Assembly: GCF_001418205.1 (NCBI RefSeq)
Contig: NZ_LIQF01000016.1
Location: forward strand, 1 to 64,000
Direction: 5' to 3'
DNA from: Marinomonas fungiae
GTDB lineage: Bacteria > Pseudomonadota > Gammaproteobacteria > Pseudomonadales > Marinomonadaceae
Length of the DNA stretch: 64,000 bases
The number at the start of each line of letters is the position of its first letter. Position 1 is the first letter of the stretch. The position numbers were made by a program, and so were the translations under genes. Below, in pieces: positions 16,296 through 25,661 of this stretch. The notes beneath the pieces are model-generated. The model saw only the letters and a list, made by a program, of their open reading frames with translations. It made no database searches and was not told the origin of the DNA.

Positions 16296-16820
16296 ATGCT
16301 TAAGTCTCTGTTCAATGCCATTAGCTTTCAGTTGTTTTGGTTTGCCTGTGTGCTGGGAGGCGATAACTGGGCAGTGGCGGCCATCGTGGTGTATTTCGTG
16401 ATACATCATTTGGTTTTTGTTCAATCTTCCAGTGAATGGTGGCTTATCTTATTGTTTGTCGCTTTGGGCGTAATTGTTGATGGCGTACTGATTTTTGATG
16501 GTTGGTTGGTAATGCCGCCGTCGATCTGGACGTTTCCCATTCCGCCCCCTTGGTTGCTAGGGCTTTGGGCGGGGGTTGGCTCTTTATTTCTTCACTGTTT
16601 AAGTTGGGGATTGGATCGTCCTTGGTTATTGAGTGTATTGGCAGCGTTTTTTGCGCCCATGAGCTATTTTGTAGGCGCTGATTTCGCAGAAGTGTCATTA
16701 GGTCGGTCTAGTATCGTGACATGGGCTTTGATGGCGTTTATCTGGTTTTGGGTGATGCAGATAGGCGTCTTCGCCGCCAAACTCACACTAAAACATAAGG
16801 GACGTAGAAGTCATGCTTAA
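16296..16820 (+). CDS. DUF2878 membrane protein
   Basis: A 174-residue integral membrane protein of the DUF2878 family, with about five or six hydrophobic helices, very rich in Trp and Phe. The motif PIPPPWLLGLWAG in mid-sequence and HCLSWGLDRP after it are typical. Function is unknown. It is regularly found in gammaproteobacterial RpoE-ChrR lipid operons. Its end overlaps the next gene by 8 bases. Confidence 0.85.
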   Translation: MLKSLFNAISFQLFWFACVLGGDNWAVAAIVVYFVIHHLVFVQSSSEWWLILLFVALGVIVDGVLIFDGWLVMPPSIWTFPIPPPWLLGLWAGVGSLFLHCLSWGLDRPWLLSVLAAFFAPMSYFVGADFAEVSLGRSSIVTWALMAFIWFWVMQIGVFAAKLTLKHKGRRSHA

Positions 16821-17511
16821 ACTTATTGCTACTGCGACGCTAGCTTTGTGCGCGATGCAAGTCAGTGCTCAGGCATCTAAAACCGTTATTGGCGAAGCAT
16901 ACGATACCGATTCGAAAAAACTGTTGTATGTGGAAAAGCACCGTTATGTGGCTGGTAACAAGCACGAAGTGAAATACTACAACCCCGCTGGTGAGTTATT
17001 TGCTGAGAAGCTATTGAGCTATGGTGAATACGAGCAAGCGCCAGCGTTTGAGCAGACCAACGCGCTGCGCGGCGAATGGATTAAAGTCACAGGCCAAGGT
17101 GATAGCTTAAAAGTGGAATACCGTGAAAAATCTGATGCACTGGTGTTCGATAAACACATAAAAGTAAATGATCATCTGCTGGTGGATGCAGGTTTTGATC
17201 GTTATGTAAAAATGCATTGGGACAACTTGGTTAGCAATCAAAAGATGGACATTGACTATCTGGTGCCTAGTCGTCTCACTACCGTAGGCTTTGAGGTAGG
17301 GCGCGTCGACTGTCTAGAGGGCACGCGTGAAGAAGCGGTCTGCTTTGCCATTACGCCGACCTCTTGGTTTGTCTCCTTAGCGGTGGATCCGATTACCGTA
17401 GCCTATGACCCTGAGTCCCATAACCTGTTGCGTTTTAATGGCCGTGGCAACATTGCCAGCAGCTCAGGCAAATATCAAACCGTCGATATTCATTACCAAT
17501 ATCCAGAATAA
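16813..17511 (+). CDS. exported protein of unknown function in the RpoE-ChrR operon
   Basis: A 232-residue protein with a cleavable signal peptide (about residues 1-20, cleavage after VSAQA). The mature part is mostly predicted beta: repeated YVEKHRYVAGN, VKYYNPAGELFAEKLL and similar strands. It contains two cysteines near the C-terminal third (DCLEGTREEAVC), which could form a disulfide in the periplasm. I do not recognise a characterised family. The 8-base overlap with DUF2878 and the 35-base gap to the DUF3833 lipoprotein place it firmly in the operon. Confidence 0.8.
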   Translation: MLKLIATATLALCAMQVSAQASKTVIGEAYDTDSKKLLYVEKHRYVAGNKHEVKYYNPAGELFAEKLLSYGEYEQAPAFEQTNALRGEWIKVTGQGDSLKVEYREKSDALVFDKHIKVNDHLLVDAGFDRYVKMHWDNLVSNQKMDIDYLVPSRLTTVGFEVGRVDCLEGTREEAVCFAITPTSWFVSLAVDPITVAYDPESHNLLRFNGRGNIASSSGKYQTVDIHYQYPE

Positions 17512-17546
17512 AACTTTCCCTGATAAAGCTTTTTTGGAGGCTGATC

Positions 17547-18086
17547 ATGATCCGTTTACTTACCCTGTTCTTGAGTATTGTCTGGCTCACAGGCTGTTCT
17601 TCAACGGCGATAGAGGAATACCAAGATAACCAGCCTAAGTTTAATGTTGAGGCATTTTTTCAAGGGGATTTGGTGGCTCACGGAGTGCTAAAAGATCGCT
17701 CCGGCAAAGTCACCCGCTCTTTTTATGCCGATCTTAAAGGCAGTTGGAATGAGGGGGTGGGAACTCTAGAAGAGTGGTTTGTATTCGATGATGGAGAGCG
17801 CCAAGAGCGGGTTTGGACACTCACGCCAAATACCGACGGTACGTATACAGCCACGGCGGGCGATGTGGTCGGTCAAGGTCAGTTAGAAACGGCGGGCAAT
17901 GCCTTGTTTATGAAATACGTACTGCGGGTGCCTTATGATGGCGATACCATTGATTTAAATGTTGATGATCGTATGTATTTAGTGACGCCAGATCATTTGA
18001 TTAACGAGTCAGTACTGACCAAGTTTGGCTTTGAAGTGGCGTCGATTACTCTAAGTATTCGCCAAAAAGCTCACCCTGTTGAATAA
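17547..18086 (+). CDS. DUF3833 lipoprotein
   Basis: A 179-residue lipoprotein with signal peptide and lipobox LTGC (Cys 17), then the DUF3833 domain: FFQGDLVAHGVLKDRSGKV, FYADLKGSW and a DDRMYLVTPDHLINES segment. An outer-membrane or periplasmic location is likely. Function is unknown. It is the last clear member of the RpoE-ChrR operon, and GGAGG precedes its ATG. No terminator is obvious before the next gene at 18158. Confidence 0.88.
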   Translation: MIRLLTLFLSIVWLTGCSSTAIEEYQDNQPKFNVEAFFQGDLVAHGVLKDRSGKVTRSFYADLKGSWNEGVGTLEEWFVFDDGERQERVWTLTPNTDGTYTATAGDVVGQGQLETAGNALFMKYVLRVPYDGDTIDLNVDDRMYLVTPDHLINESVLTKFGFEVASITLSIRQKAHPVE

Positions 18087-18157
18087 GCGTTTGATTGATC
18101 AAAGGGGTCTGTTATCCTGCGCAGCGAACCCAGATTGATAACTAAGTGGAGAGTGGC

Positions 18158-18520
18158 GTGGCACAGTTGGTATTTCGTTTAAAGAATGTTCCGGACGAAG
18201 AAGCGGATGACATCCGTGGTCTACTGAACGAGCATGAAATCGAGTTTTACGAAACCAGTGCTGGTCGTTGGCAGATTTCCATGGCTGGGATTTGGGTGCG
18301 CGACAAAACCCAAGCTCAGCAGGCAAAAGTGCTGATTGCGGAAGATCAAGCGCAACGAGCGGCGCGAGCACAACAAATCACCACTCGTGATTGGCTGGCG
18401 GGCTTTATTACCCATGCTCGACAAAACCCTGTTGAGTTCGTGTTTACCGTCGTCGCTGTCTTACTGGTGTTGTCCCTTAGCGTGATTCCGTTCTACATCG
18501 GCAAGCAACTTGCCAGCTAA
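18158..18520 (+). CDS. DUF6164-type small membrane protein
   Basis: A 120-residue protein with a soluble N-terminal part (LVFRLKNVPDEEADDIRGLL, then ISMAGIWVRDKTQAQQAK), a basic coiled region, and one C-terminal membrane helix (about residues 91-113). It looks like the family annotated DUF6164, with a signal-transducing PII-like alpha/beta start; function is unknown. GTG 18158 is chosen because GGAG lies 6 bases upstream; a GTG at 18146 would add four residues. It may have its own promoter in the 71-base gap after the DUF3833 gene. Confidence 0.75.
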   Translation: MAQLVFRLKNVPDEEADDIRGLLNEHEIEFYETSAGRWQISMAGIWVRDKTQAQQAKVLIAEDQAQRAARAQQITTRDWLAGFITHARQNPVEFVFTVVAVLLVLSLSVIPFYIGKQLAS

Positions 18521-18527
18521 ATAAGGG

Positions 18528-18944
18528 TTAAACCGGGACACAACTGCGTTGCGCTTGCAGCAAGGTCTTAGTGACTAAGCGTCGCGTGATCACACCAATC
18601 AAGCGACCATCCTCAACGACTGGGAAGATTTTCGGTTTGTCTTCCATCATCAGCTTAGCCACCTGCATGACCTGCATGCTGGGTGACACAGTCAGCACGT
18701 CTTCACGCATGACGCTCTCCACATTACCGGGTTGGTGGCAGTAATACACCGACTGGCTCAATGGTTCGAGTAAGTCCTGCTCAGAGACAAAACCAATCAC
18801 GTGGTCATATAGGTCGGTGACAGGAGCGCCACTTAGCTTATGGTGCGCCAGCTGTTCGGCACAGTCGTCTATACGTGTGTTTGGGTAAACATGAAAGGTA
18901 TTGCGAGACATGACATCGCGCACACAAAGGGCATCAAATTTCAT
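18528..18944 (-). CDS. CBS-domain pair protein
   Basis: A 138-residue protein made of two CBS domains: VRDVMSRNTFHVYPNTRIDD with LSGAPVTD, then VMREDVLTVSP with IFPVVEDGRLIGVITRR. Free-standing CBS pairs bind adenine nucleotides and act as cytoplasmic energy sensors for partner proteins; the partner is unknown here. It is convergent with the DUF6164 gene (7-base gap) and stands alone. Confidence 0.88.
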   Translation of the reverse strand: MKFDALCVRDVMSRNTFHVYPNTRIDDCAEQLAHHKLSGAPVTDLYDHVIGFVSEQDLLEPLSQSVYYCHQPGNVESVMREDVLTVSPSMQVMQVAKLMMEDKPKIFPVVEDGRLIGVITRRLVTKTLLQAQRSCVPV

Positions 18945-19010
18945 AAGTCTCCCCCACTTTTCAATGACTATCTCTTCATTGTAGCGGGGGAATTGAGAAT
19001 TGCGTAACGA

Positions 19011-19979
19011 CTAAGCGGCAGACGTCTCCAGCTGCTCTAAACGTCGTTGACGTTTATTTAACGCCGCCGTAATAAACTGCACCGAGATGGCCGCCATCAC
19101 CACCAGAGCCATACCAAATAAACTTAATGTATCGGCATGACTGGATTCGATAATGCCTTGCCACAATCCCAGTGCAACGCACAGCTCAGTGACAATAAAG
19201 GCAATTACCGGTGTGAGGGCAATGGAAGCGCTGACTTGCACCGTTTGCCAGTAATTCATGGCTTGAGCAAAGGCACCATAGGCAATCAAGGTATTCACAC
19301 AGCAGAAAGCCGCCACCAAGGTTTGCGACCTGTCCATTTCTAGCAGTTCGCTTGGCGAGCTGAATGGCAACATCACAACCAGCGCGTATAGATAAATGCC
19401 CAGCAAAATATTGGTTGATGACAGTTTATTAAAAAGCGATTTTTGTAATAAGGCGTAGAAACACCAAGCACACGCGGAGGTTTGTACGATCAGAAAACCT
19501 AGCGCGATCATACTGGGGTCGCCGTTCAGGTTACCGCTTAACACTGGGTGAAAAAATACCAGCATGCCCAATGCCAATAGGGCAAAGCAGGCCCATTGTT
19601 GCCAGCGAATGCGCTCTTTGAAGAACACCATGCCACCCACCGCTAAAAACAAGGGCGCGACCTGAAAGCTCAATTGCGCCACACCTGGGTGTAAGAAATC
19701 CAAGCTCCAAGCAAAAAAGCTGTAGTTAATGATCAGCAGCGTGCCAGCAGCCAGCAGGATGAGCCACTGTTTACCGTTCAGTTGGGTGAATTCCTGTAAT
19801 TTGCCACGTAGACCTTGCCAGATCAGTAAAACAATACCTGCCACAGAGAAGCGTAACCAAGTCAGTGTGACAGGATCAGAGAATCCTCCAGAAAGCTTGA
19901 GCGCAATGGGCAAGGTGCTCCAAAACAGCACGCACAGGCTGCAGAAAAATAAACCGTACAGAAACTGTTGGCGCTGCAT
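19011..19979 (-). CDS. EamA/DMT-family transporter
   Basis: A 322-residue membrane protein with about ten hydrophobic helices arranged as two EamA repeats; the first shows FWSTLPIALKLSGGFSDPVTLTWLRF. It probably exports amino acids or small metabolites; the substrate is unknown. It is divergent from a LysR regulator gene at 20089 with about 110 bases between, which commonly means the regulator controls the transporter. Confidence 0.88.
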   Translation of the reverse strand: MQRQQFLYGLFFCSLCVLFWSTLPIALKLSGGFSDPVTLTWLRFSVAGIVLLIWQGLRGKLQEFTQLNGKQWLILLAAGTLLIINYSFFAWSLDFLHPGVAQLSFQVAPLFLAVGGMVFFKERIRWQQWACFALLALGMLVFFHPVLSGNLNGDPSMIALGFLIVQTSACAWCFYALLQKSLFNKLSSTNILLGIYLYALVVMLPFSSPSELLEMDRSQTLVAAFCCVNTLIAYGAFAQAMNYWQTVQVSASIALTPVIAFIVTELCVALGLWQGIIESSHADTLSLFGMALVVMAAISVQFITAALNKRQRRLEQLETSAA

Positions 19980-20088
19980 GGCGATGTCCTCGGAAACAGT
20001 GAATAGAATGAATTAAATGGTGTGCTAGTTTTGCTCATTTATCCAATGCATAATGTTTTTAATAATTATGCGATAAGTGGATAAAGCT

Positions 20089-21021
20089 ATGCTGTCGAGC
20101 AACATGATGCATCTTGATATGAAAACGATGACGGCGCTTTTGTATTTGTTAGAAGAACGCAATGTCGGGCGTGTCGCGGATAAACTGCATTTAAGCCAAC
20201 CTGCGATGAGCCGTATGCTGAATCGCTTGCGAACCGCCTTTGATGATCCGCTGTTTGTTCGTACCAACAAGGGGATGATTCCAACCAGTAAGGCATTGGC
20301 GCTGGAAATGCCGTTGCGACAAATCCTTGAGCAGATGAATGGCCTGAGCAATGAGCGGGAATTTAACCCACAAAAATCCGAACGTGTATTCCGTCTGCAG
20401 ACCTCTCATTATCAGGCGCAGGCGTATATGCCGACCATTGCGGAACGTTTTTATCAAGTCGCTCCCAACGCCTCATTGGAAACCAGCTTGGTCACGGAAA
20501 CCAGCTTATTACGCAGTGAAAACCAAACCGTGGATGCGGTGCTTTGCAGCGAATATGTTCAGCTACCAAGTCGCTTCGAACGATGCTTATTAGGGCAAGA
20601 GAAGTTCGGCTGTATTATGTCTAAGCATCATCCGTTGGCCGCTCAAGAGCAGATAAGTTTGGATGAGTTCTTGTCTTACAATCATGTTTTAGTGACCCTT
20701 GGTGGCAGTACTCAGGTTTACAGTGAGTCTGCGTTAGGAGAGCGTGCTAAAGAACGCAGTTATACGCTCCGTACGCCGTACTTTATGTCGGCATTGGAAG
20801 CGGTGGGCAAAACCGAGTTGCTGTTTAGTTCCAGTCAGTTACTTGCGTTGCGTTTTCAAAAACAGTTTGGCTTGTTGATTAAACCGCTGCCCTATGACTT
20901 TCCGCCAGTGAACTATTATTTATCTTGGCCTTCGGAACAAAGTCATGATCCCGGTGGTATTTGGTTACGAAACCTTTGCGCGGGTGTTGTTCAAGATATG
21001 ATTCCCTATCCCGCTTCGTAG
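20089..21021 (+). CDS. LysR-family transcriptional regulator
   Basis: A regulator of about 310 residues. The N-terminal winged helix has MTALLYLLEERNVGRVADKLHLSQPAMSRMLNRLR and DDPLFVRTNKG, the classic LysR sequence; the C-terminal part is a periplasmic-binding-like effector domain. ATG 20089 is preferred over GTG 20077. It is divergent from the EamA transporter at 19011-19979 and probably regulates it. The effector is unknown. Confidence 0.88.
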   Translation: MLSSNMMHLDMKTMTALLYLLEERNVGRVADKLHLSQPAMSRMLNRLRTAFDDPLFVRTNKGMIPTSKALALEMPLRQILEQMNGLSNEREFNPQKSERVFRLQTSHYQAQAYMPTIAERFYQVAPNASLETSLVTETSLLRSENQTVDAVLCSEYVQLPSRFERCLLGQEKFGCIMSKHHPLAAQEQISLDEFLSYNHVLVTLGGSTQVYSESALGERAKERSYTLRTPYFMSALEAVGKTELLFSSSQLLALRFQKQFGLLIKPLPYDFPPVNYYLSWPSEQSHDPGGIWLRNLCAGVVQDMIPYPAS

Positions 21022-21104
21022 TAGTATTTGTTAGTTCACGGTAAAACCCTTTAAAATAGGCATTTTTATCAACCCGTTTTCTACCAATTTGGCCAACTTA
21101 ACGC

Positions 21105-22055
21105 ATGTCGAAAAAAGAGCTCAAGTTAAAGCTACATCCACGTAATCCTCATCGTTCCCGCTATAACTTTACCTTGTTAGCGGATTCGTGCCCTGAGCTT
21201 GCGCCTTATATTCAGTTGAACCAATACGGTAGTCAGACCATCAACTTTGCCGACCCTAATGCGGTCAAGGCGCTTAACCGTGCCTTGCTCAACCATTTCT
21301 ATGGGGTGCTGTTTTGGGATATTCCAGAAGGCTACCTGTGTCCACCGATTCCCGGGCGTGCCGATTATATTCATTACTTGGCCGACTTATTGGCGGACAG
21401 TAATGACGGGCAAATTCCCCGTGGACGAGGTGTTCGTGCGTTAGACGTAGGCACTGGGGCGAACTGTGTGTATCCGATTATAGGTTCGCAAGAATACGGC
21501 TGGCAGTTTGTTGGCTCAGATGTAAACCCGATCGCTGTTCAAGCGGCACAAGCTGTGGTCGATGCTAACGCCAGTTTGAAAAAACGCATCAAGCTACGTT
21601 TACAAAGAGATGAGCAGTCCATCTTTGATGGCATCTGGCAAAACGAAGATCTGTTTGATGTGACCCTGTGTAATCCGCCGTTTCATGCCAGTGAGCACGA
21701 CATGAAATCGGAAAACCAACGCAAGTGGCGTGGTTTGAAGGGCGAGTCGAATAAAAGCACACTTAATTTTGGTGGCCACGCCCCTGAACTTTGGTGTGAA
21801 GGCGGTGAAGCTGGTTTTATCGCGCGCATGATCAAAGAAAGTGTGGCTTACAAAGATCGCTGTTTCTGGTTTACCAGCTTGGTCGCACGCAAAGAGAACC
21901 TGCCTGCCGTCTATCGTGCTCTAGAAGCGGCGGGTGTGGTGCAAGTCAAAACGGTCGAAATGGCGCAGGGACAAAAAATCAGCCGCTTTGTGGCGTGGAG
22001 TTTTTTGGAACCAGCCCAGATCGATTTTTGGCGCGATACCCGCTGGCGCAAATAG
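21105..22055 (+). CDS. rlmF: 23S rRNA (adenine1618-N6)-methyltransferase
   Basis: A 316-residue methyltransferase that methylates A1618 of 23S rRNA. Seen are LHPRNPHRSRYNFTLL at the N-terminus, the SAM motif LDVGTGANCVYPIIG (around residue 112) and the N6-adenine catalytic motif CNPPFH. The C-terminal QGQKISRFVAWSF is typical. Length is normal. It stands alone between the LysR gene and a plsC-like gene. Confidence 0.93.
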   Translation: MSKKELKLKLHPRNPHRSRYNFTLLADSCPELAPYIQLNQYGSQTINFADPNAVKALNRALLNHFYGVLFWDIPEGYLCPPIPGRADYIHYLADLLADSNDGQIPRGRGVRALDVGTGANCVYPIIGSQEYGWQFVGSDVNPIAVQAAQAVVDANASLKKRIKLRLQRDEQSIFDGIWQNEDLFDVTLCNPPFHASEHDMKSENQRKWRGLKGESNKSTLNFGGHAPELWCEGGEAGFIARMIKESVAYKDRCFWFTSLVARKENLPAVYRALEAAGVVQVKTVEMAQGQKISRFVAWSFLEPAQIDFWRDTRWRK

Positions 22056-22122
22056 TTGCTTAGGTAGACTGCTTGTCTATGAGCTAGAATACGAGAGTTG
22101 ACGTGAGAATAAGGGTGTTGTG

Positions 22123-22842
22123 ATGATCGCGTTTTTTCGGCTGGTGATACTGTTTTTTCTGATCGTAGTGGTGACCACTGGGGGGCTTATCATGAGTCTC
22201 TTTTTGGCGCGCTCCAAAGATCGCGTGTATTACATTGCCAAAGCTTTTGCTCCTGTTTCCAAGTTATTTGGTTTAACGGTTTATAAGCATGTTTCTTATA
22301 AAGTCTACGATGTGCCGCAGGCGGTTTATATTGGCAACCATCAAAATAACTTTGATCTGTTTACCTTTTCTCATGTCGTACCGCACGGCACTGTGACCGT
22401 AGGCAAAAGCACCCTTAAGTGGTTACCTTTTTTTGGTTGGCTCTATTGGGCCACCGGCAATTTCCTGATTCACCGTAATGATCGCGATAAAGCGATTGCC
22501 ACCATTGCTCAAATTGTTGAGCGCATGCGTGAGACGGGGCTGTCGATTTGGATGTTTCCAGAAGGTACGCGAAGCCGAGGTCGCGGCTGGTTGCCGTTTA
22601 AGCGTGGCGCTTTTCACGCCGCGATTCAAGCGGGAGTGCCGATTATTCCTGTAGTCTGTAGTTCAACTCATAATCAAGTCAAACTCAACTGCCTTAACAA
22701 TGGCTATGCTAAGGTCGAAGTGATGGATCCGATTTTTACCGAAGGGCTAACCGAAAAAGACATTCCCGAGCTAGTACGTCATTGCGAAGAGCTGATGAAA
22801 GCCAAACAAGAAGCGCTGGATCAAGAACTTGCCTTGCTCTAA
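22123..22842 (+). CDS. plsC: 1-acyl-sn-glycerol-3-phosphate acyltransferase (PlsC-like)
   Basis: A 239-residue inner-membrane acyltransferase with an N-terminal membrane helix, the catalytic NHQNNFD motif (His-x4-Asp), and the substrate motif FPEGTRSRGRGWLPFKRGAF. It adds the second acyl chain to lysophosphatidate in phospholipid synthesis. ATG 22123 is chosen; a GTG just before adds one residue. It is convergent with the DUF3482 GTPase gene, 15 bases apart. Confidence 0.9.
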   Translation: MIAFFRLVILFFLIVVVTTGGLIMSLFLARSKDRVYYIAKAFAPVSKLFGLTVYKHVSYKVYDVPQAVYIGNHQNNFDLFTFSHVVPHGTVTVGKSTLKWLPFFGWLYWATGNFLIHRNDRDKAIATIAQIVERMRETGLSIWMFPEGTRSRGRGWLPFKRGAFHAAIQAGVPIIPVVCSSTHNQVKLNCLNNGYAKVEVMDPIFTEGLTEKDIPELVRHCEELMKAKQEALDQELALL

Positions 22843-22857
22843 TTCTCTGCGTTTCGC

Positions 22858-24216
22858 TCATTCATTCTCGGGTAGGCGTTGTGCAATCTCGTGCTGCAGT
22901 TGTGAGATCAGCTCGTGCTCTGGCGCTTGCGGCAAGCCTTGCCATTCCGTGCGTTGACCGATTTTGGCGAATAACTTCTCTAAACGGGCTAACTCCGCTT
23001 TCGACGCAGCGGTGGCGTCAGAGCCTTGGTATGCCAGCTGAGCAGCGTGGCCACGATGATGCAAATGCTCAATCAATTGCGTACCACGCCACAGCAGGGC
23101 AATTAAGCTTTCTGGCTTGAGCGCCAGTACCGAGCGATTACGAAGTTTATTCATTAAGGTCGTTTTGAAAGAGCGTCCAGTTTGTACGCCAGCGCCGATT
23201 AGCGCGCCTAAGGTGGTAGCAGCACCTAAGCTCAACCCAGCGGTTAAAATATCAATGCCAGCACCAATCGCAGCGCCAGCCGCGGCACTGGAACCGGTGC
23301 TAATGCCCCAACTCTTTAGTGTGTCTGCGTCAAACAGATCTTGCTGCCACTGACCTTCTTGCAGTGCTAGATCATCCAATGCAACGTCTTCTTCGCGAAA
23401 TGCGTAGAGTGATAAACATTGTTTAATAAAGTTTTTTTCCAGTTGTCGGATACGGTTTTCAAAGCGGTATGTTTCTTCCGCTGTGGGGGCTTGTGTTTGA
23501 CAGATTTGCTGGCCGGTCGCGCATTGTACGAGTGTGTGGGCAAGCGCCCGTTTGGCATTCTTTAAGCGCAACTCAGCATCGTGTTCCCGTTGTTTGATGA
23601 ATGTCTGCAGTGCGTCGTATTGTTCTGGCAGCAGGCTTTGTAAGGTTTGATAGAGCTTACGTTCATCGGCGAGATAGAACGCTACCGTGTCATAGCGCAC
23701 ATAAGCATGTAACTGGCGCTCAGCCAGATAACGTTTCCAATCCTGTTCATAATTGTCTTGGGCGTTGCAGAAATTCAGAATTGGCACAATCGGCTTATTG
23801 GCGCAAGCGAGAATGTTCAACTCATCCAGATATTTGCCGAGAGGTGCTTGGCGAATATCAATAACGTACAAAATGATATCGCAGCGACTCAGCTGTTTAA
23901 GAATCTTAAACTCCTGCTCAAAGTCTGTGTGCAGGCGAGTGTCCTGTTGCACTTGGTTAAGCCATTGCTCGTTTGAGAATGAGGCATAATCCGGCGTTTG
24001 GCGGGTTTGCCATAGGCCGATGGAATCCTCAAACCCAGGGGTATCGATCAGGTCGAGTAGTGGTTGATCATTAAGCTGTAAAGATATTTTCTCAACATGA
24101 CGTGTGGTGCCCGAGTAGTTTTGAATGTCACCAAACTCATGATCTCTTATCAAGGTGCGGATCAGCGAGGTTTTGCCTGTGTTGGCGTGACCGACAATAA
24201 GTAAAGAGGTTGGCAT
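22858..24216 (-). CDS. GTPase with DUF3482 domain
   Basis: A 452-residue protein. The N-terminus is an Era/TrmE-like G domain: P-loop GHANTGKTSL (residues 8-17), switch region with GTTRHVE, and DTPGFED. The C-terminal DUF3482 domain contains a glycine/alanine-rich hydrophobic stretch (GSSAAAGAAIGAGIDILTAG) likely to insert into the membrane. It is paired with the DUF2868 gene 4 bases upstream, a conserved association. The cellular role is not known. Confidence 0.9.
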   Translation of the reverse strand: MPTSLLIVGHANTGKTSLIRTLIRDHEFGDIQNYSGTTRHVEKISLQLNDQPLLDLIDTPGFEDSIGLWQTRQTPDYASFSNEQWLNQVQQDTRLHTDFEQEFKILKQLSRCDIILYVIDIRQAPLGKYLDELNILACANKPIVPILNFCNAQDNYEQDWKRYLAERQLHAYVRYDTVAFYLADERKLYQTLQSLLPEQYDALQTFIKQREHDAELRLKNAKRALAHTLVQCATGQQICQTQAPTAEETYRFENRIRQLEKNFIKQCLSLYAFREEDVALDDLALQEGQWQQDLFDADTLKSWGISTGSSAAAGAAIGAGIDILTAGLSLGAATTLGALIGAGVQTGRSFKTTLMNKLRNRSVLALKPESLIALLWRGTQLIEHLHHRGHAAQLAYQGSDATAASKAELARLEKLFAKIGQRTEWQGLPQAPEHELISQLQHEIAQRLPENE

Positions 24217-24220
24217 GAGC

Positions 24221-25465
24221 TTATCCTTGGTGATTATCCGATAGACGAGCGATTTGTCGCGGCTCGATACCGCGCTCTAGCAATGCCTGTGTCCAAGCTT
24301 CAACAAAGCCATCGCCACACACATAAAACTGGTTGGTCAGCGGCTGAGCTTGGCCCATAAAGCGTAAGCTGCCACGATCCGGACTGACCTCTGCATCAAT
24401 AACAATAATGCGCCCATCTTGGTGTGTTTCAAGAAAATGTTGCTGCGCTTGGCTGTCATTTAAAGTGCTAAGGTGCTCAGCTTGCTCCAGGGCAGGCGGT
24501 ATGCCTCGACTCCATTCAAACAAAAAATAGTGAACAGGTTGAGAGGTTTGAATGATAGCCGTCTTTGGTGCTGGTACCTTTGCATCCGCGGCAGAGGCTT
24601 GTACGACAGAGATTTGCTCTGCGTCTAGGATCTCGCGATGCGTCTGTGAATCAGGTCGCGAGGTAGGAATAAAAGAGCGCCATAACTTGTTTCGCTGTTG
24701 ACGATAGAAGAGATGACACAGTATGACGAACAGTCCGCGCACCATAACGCCGTAAATTAGCACGCAGGATAAGATCCACACGGCCCAAGTTTTTCGAGTG
24801 TCGTCGGGTTGTGTCAGATTGCCGATTTGGCTCCAAGCAATATCATCCAAGCTTGGTGGTGCAACACCCAACCAAGCAGGCACGACGCTGATGGCTTGAG
24901 TTAAAGTACGGAAGTCCGTTTGGGTCAGCAAAGTGGTTTCCCAAATGAATTGCACTTGATGGGTCATTAGAAACAGCAGCGCACTTAGCAAGCCACCGAC
25001 CAAATAGCCAGTCCAAGCACTATGAACAATACGCCCAATGTGCCAAATGCCGACCGCACCACTGAAACGTAATTGAATAAAATAACTCAGCGTTTGCTCT
25101 GACAAGCCGAACAGGCGTCCTAGCTTGTTGAGTAAAACGCTGAACCAAGCGGGAGCGTGAGCTGTTTGGGCTGACTGACGTAGTTGACTAAGCAGCCATA
25201 GGAAAAGACTTAGGAAATGGGTGCCTAATAAGACGATTAGAAGCCAAAAAATATTCAGTTGCTGATCACTACCGGTACGAAAAGCCATTGGGGCAGCGAT
25301 ACTACCAATAATGAAGAAAAGTAGGATCAGTCCAATTTGCAGATATTTAGTTAGGCTTAATACCTTGCTGTAAGACTCTATATGATCGCTTTCCGCCATG
25401 TGATTAGAAGAGTCATTAGCCACTAGGCTCTGCAATGCTGTACGCTCGTCGTATCGAACTGTCAT
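24221..25465 (-). CDS. DUF2868 membrane protein
   Basis: A 414-residue protein with two N-terminal membrane helices (about residues 45-95), further helices near 150 and 225, and a soluble C-terminal part. It matches DUF2868, which is nearly always next to a DUF3482 GTPase. The two probably form a membrane complex. Function is unknown. It is the first gene of the pair; the 190-base gap upstream separates it from the divergent chemoreceptor. Confidence 0.85.
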   Translation of the reverse strand: MTVRYDERTALQSLVANDSSNHMAESDHIESYSKVLSLTKYLQIGLILLFFIIGSIAAPMAFRTGSDQQLNIFWLLIVLLGTHFLSLFLWLLSQLRQSAQTAHAPAWFSVLLNKLGRLFGLSEQTLSYFIQLRFSGAVGIWHIGRIVHSAWTGYLVGGLLSALLFLMTHQVQFIWETTLLTQTDFRTLTQAISVVPAWLGVAPPSLDDIAWSQIGNLTQPDDTRKTWAVWILSCVLIYGVMVRGLFVILCHLFYRQQRNKLWRSFIPTSRPDSQTHREILDAEQISVVQASAADAKVPAPKTAIIQTSQPVHYFLFEWSRGIPPALEQAEHLSTLNDSQAQQHFLETHQDGRIIVIDAEVSPDRGSLRFMGQAQPLTNQFYVCGDGFVEAWTQALLERGIEPRQIARLSDNHQG

Positions 25466-25661
25466 GAAGCAGGCTTCCTTAGCAATAATCTTTTTGTGTT
25501 AACGAGTTAACATTCTAATCGAGTCTAGCAATCAGTGACAGGCGTTAGCGAATTGTTAAGCATCGCAGGGAATGTGTTGGTAATTGTTACAGGGGATTGT
25601 CCTCTGCTGATTAACTAAATTAGTATCGCTTTAGCAAAAAATTAAGAAGGTTGGGTTGAGC

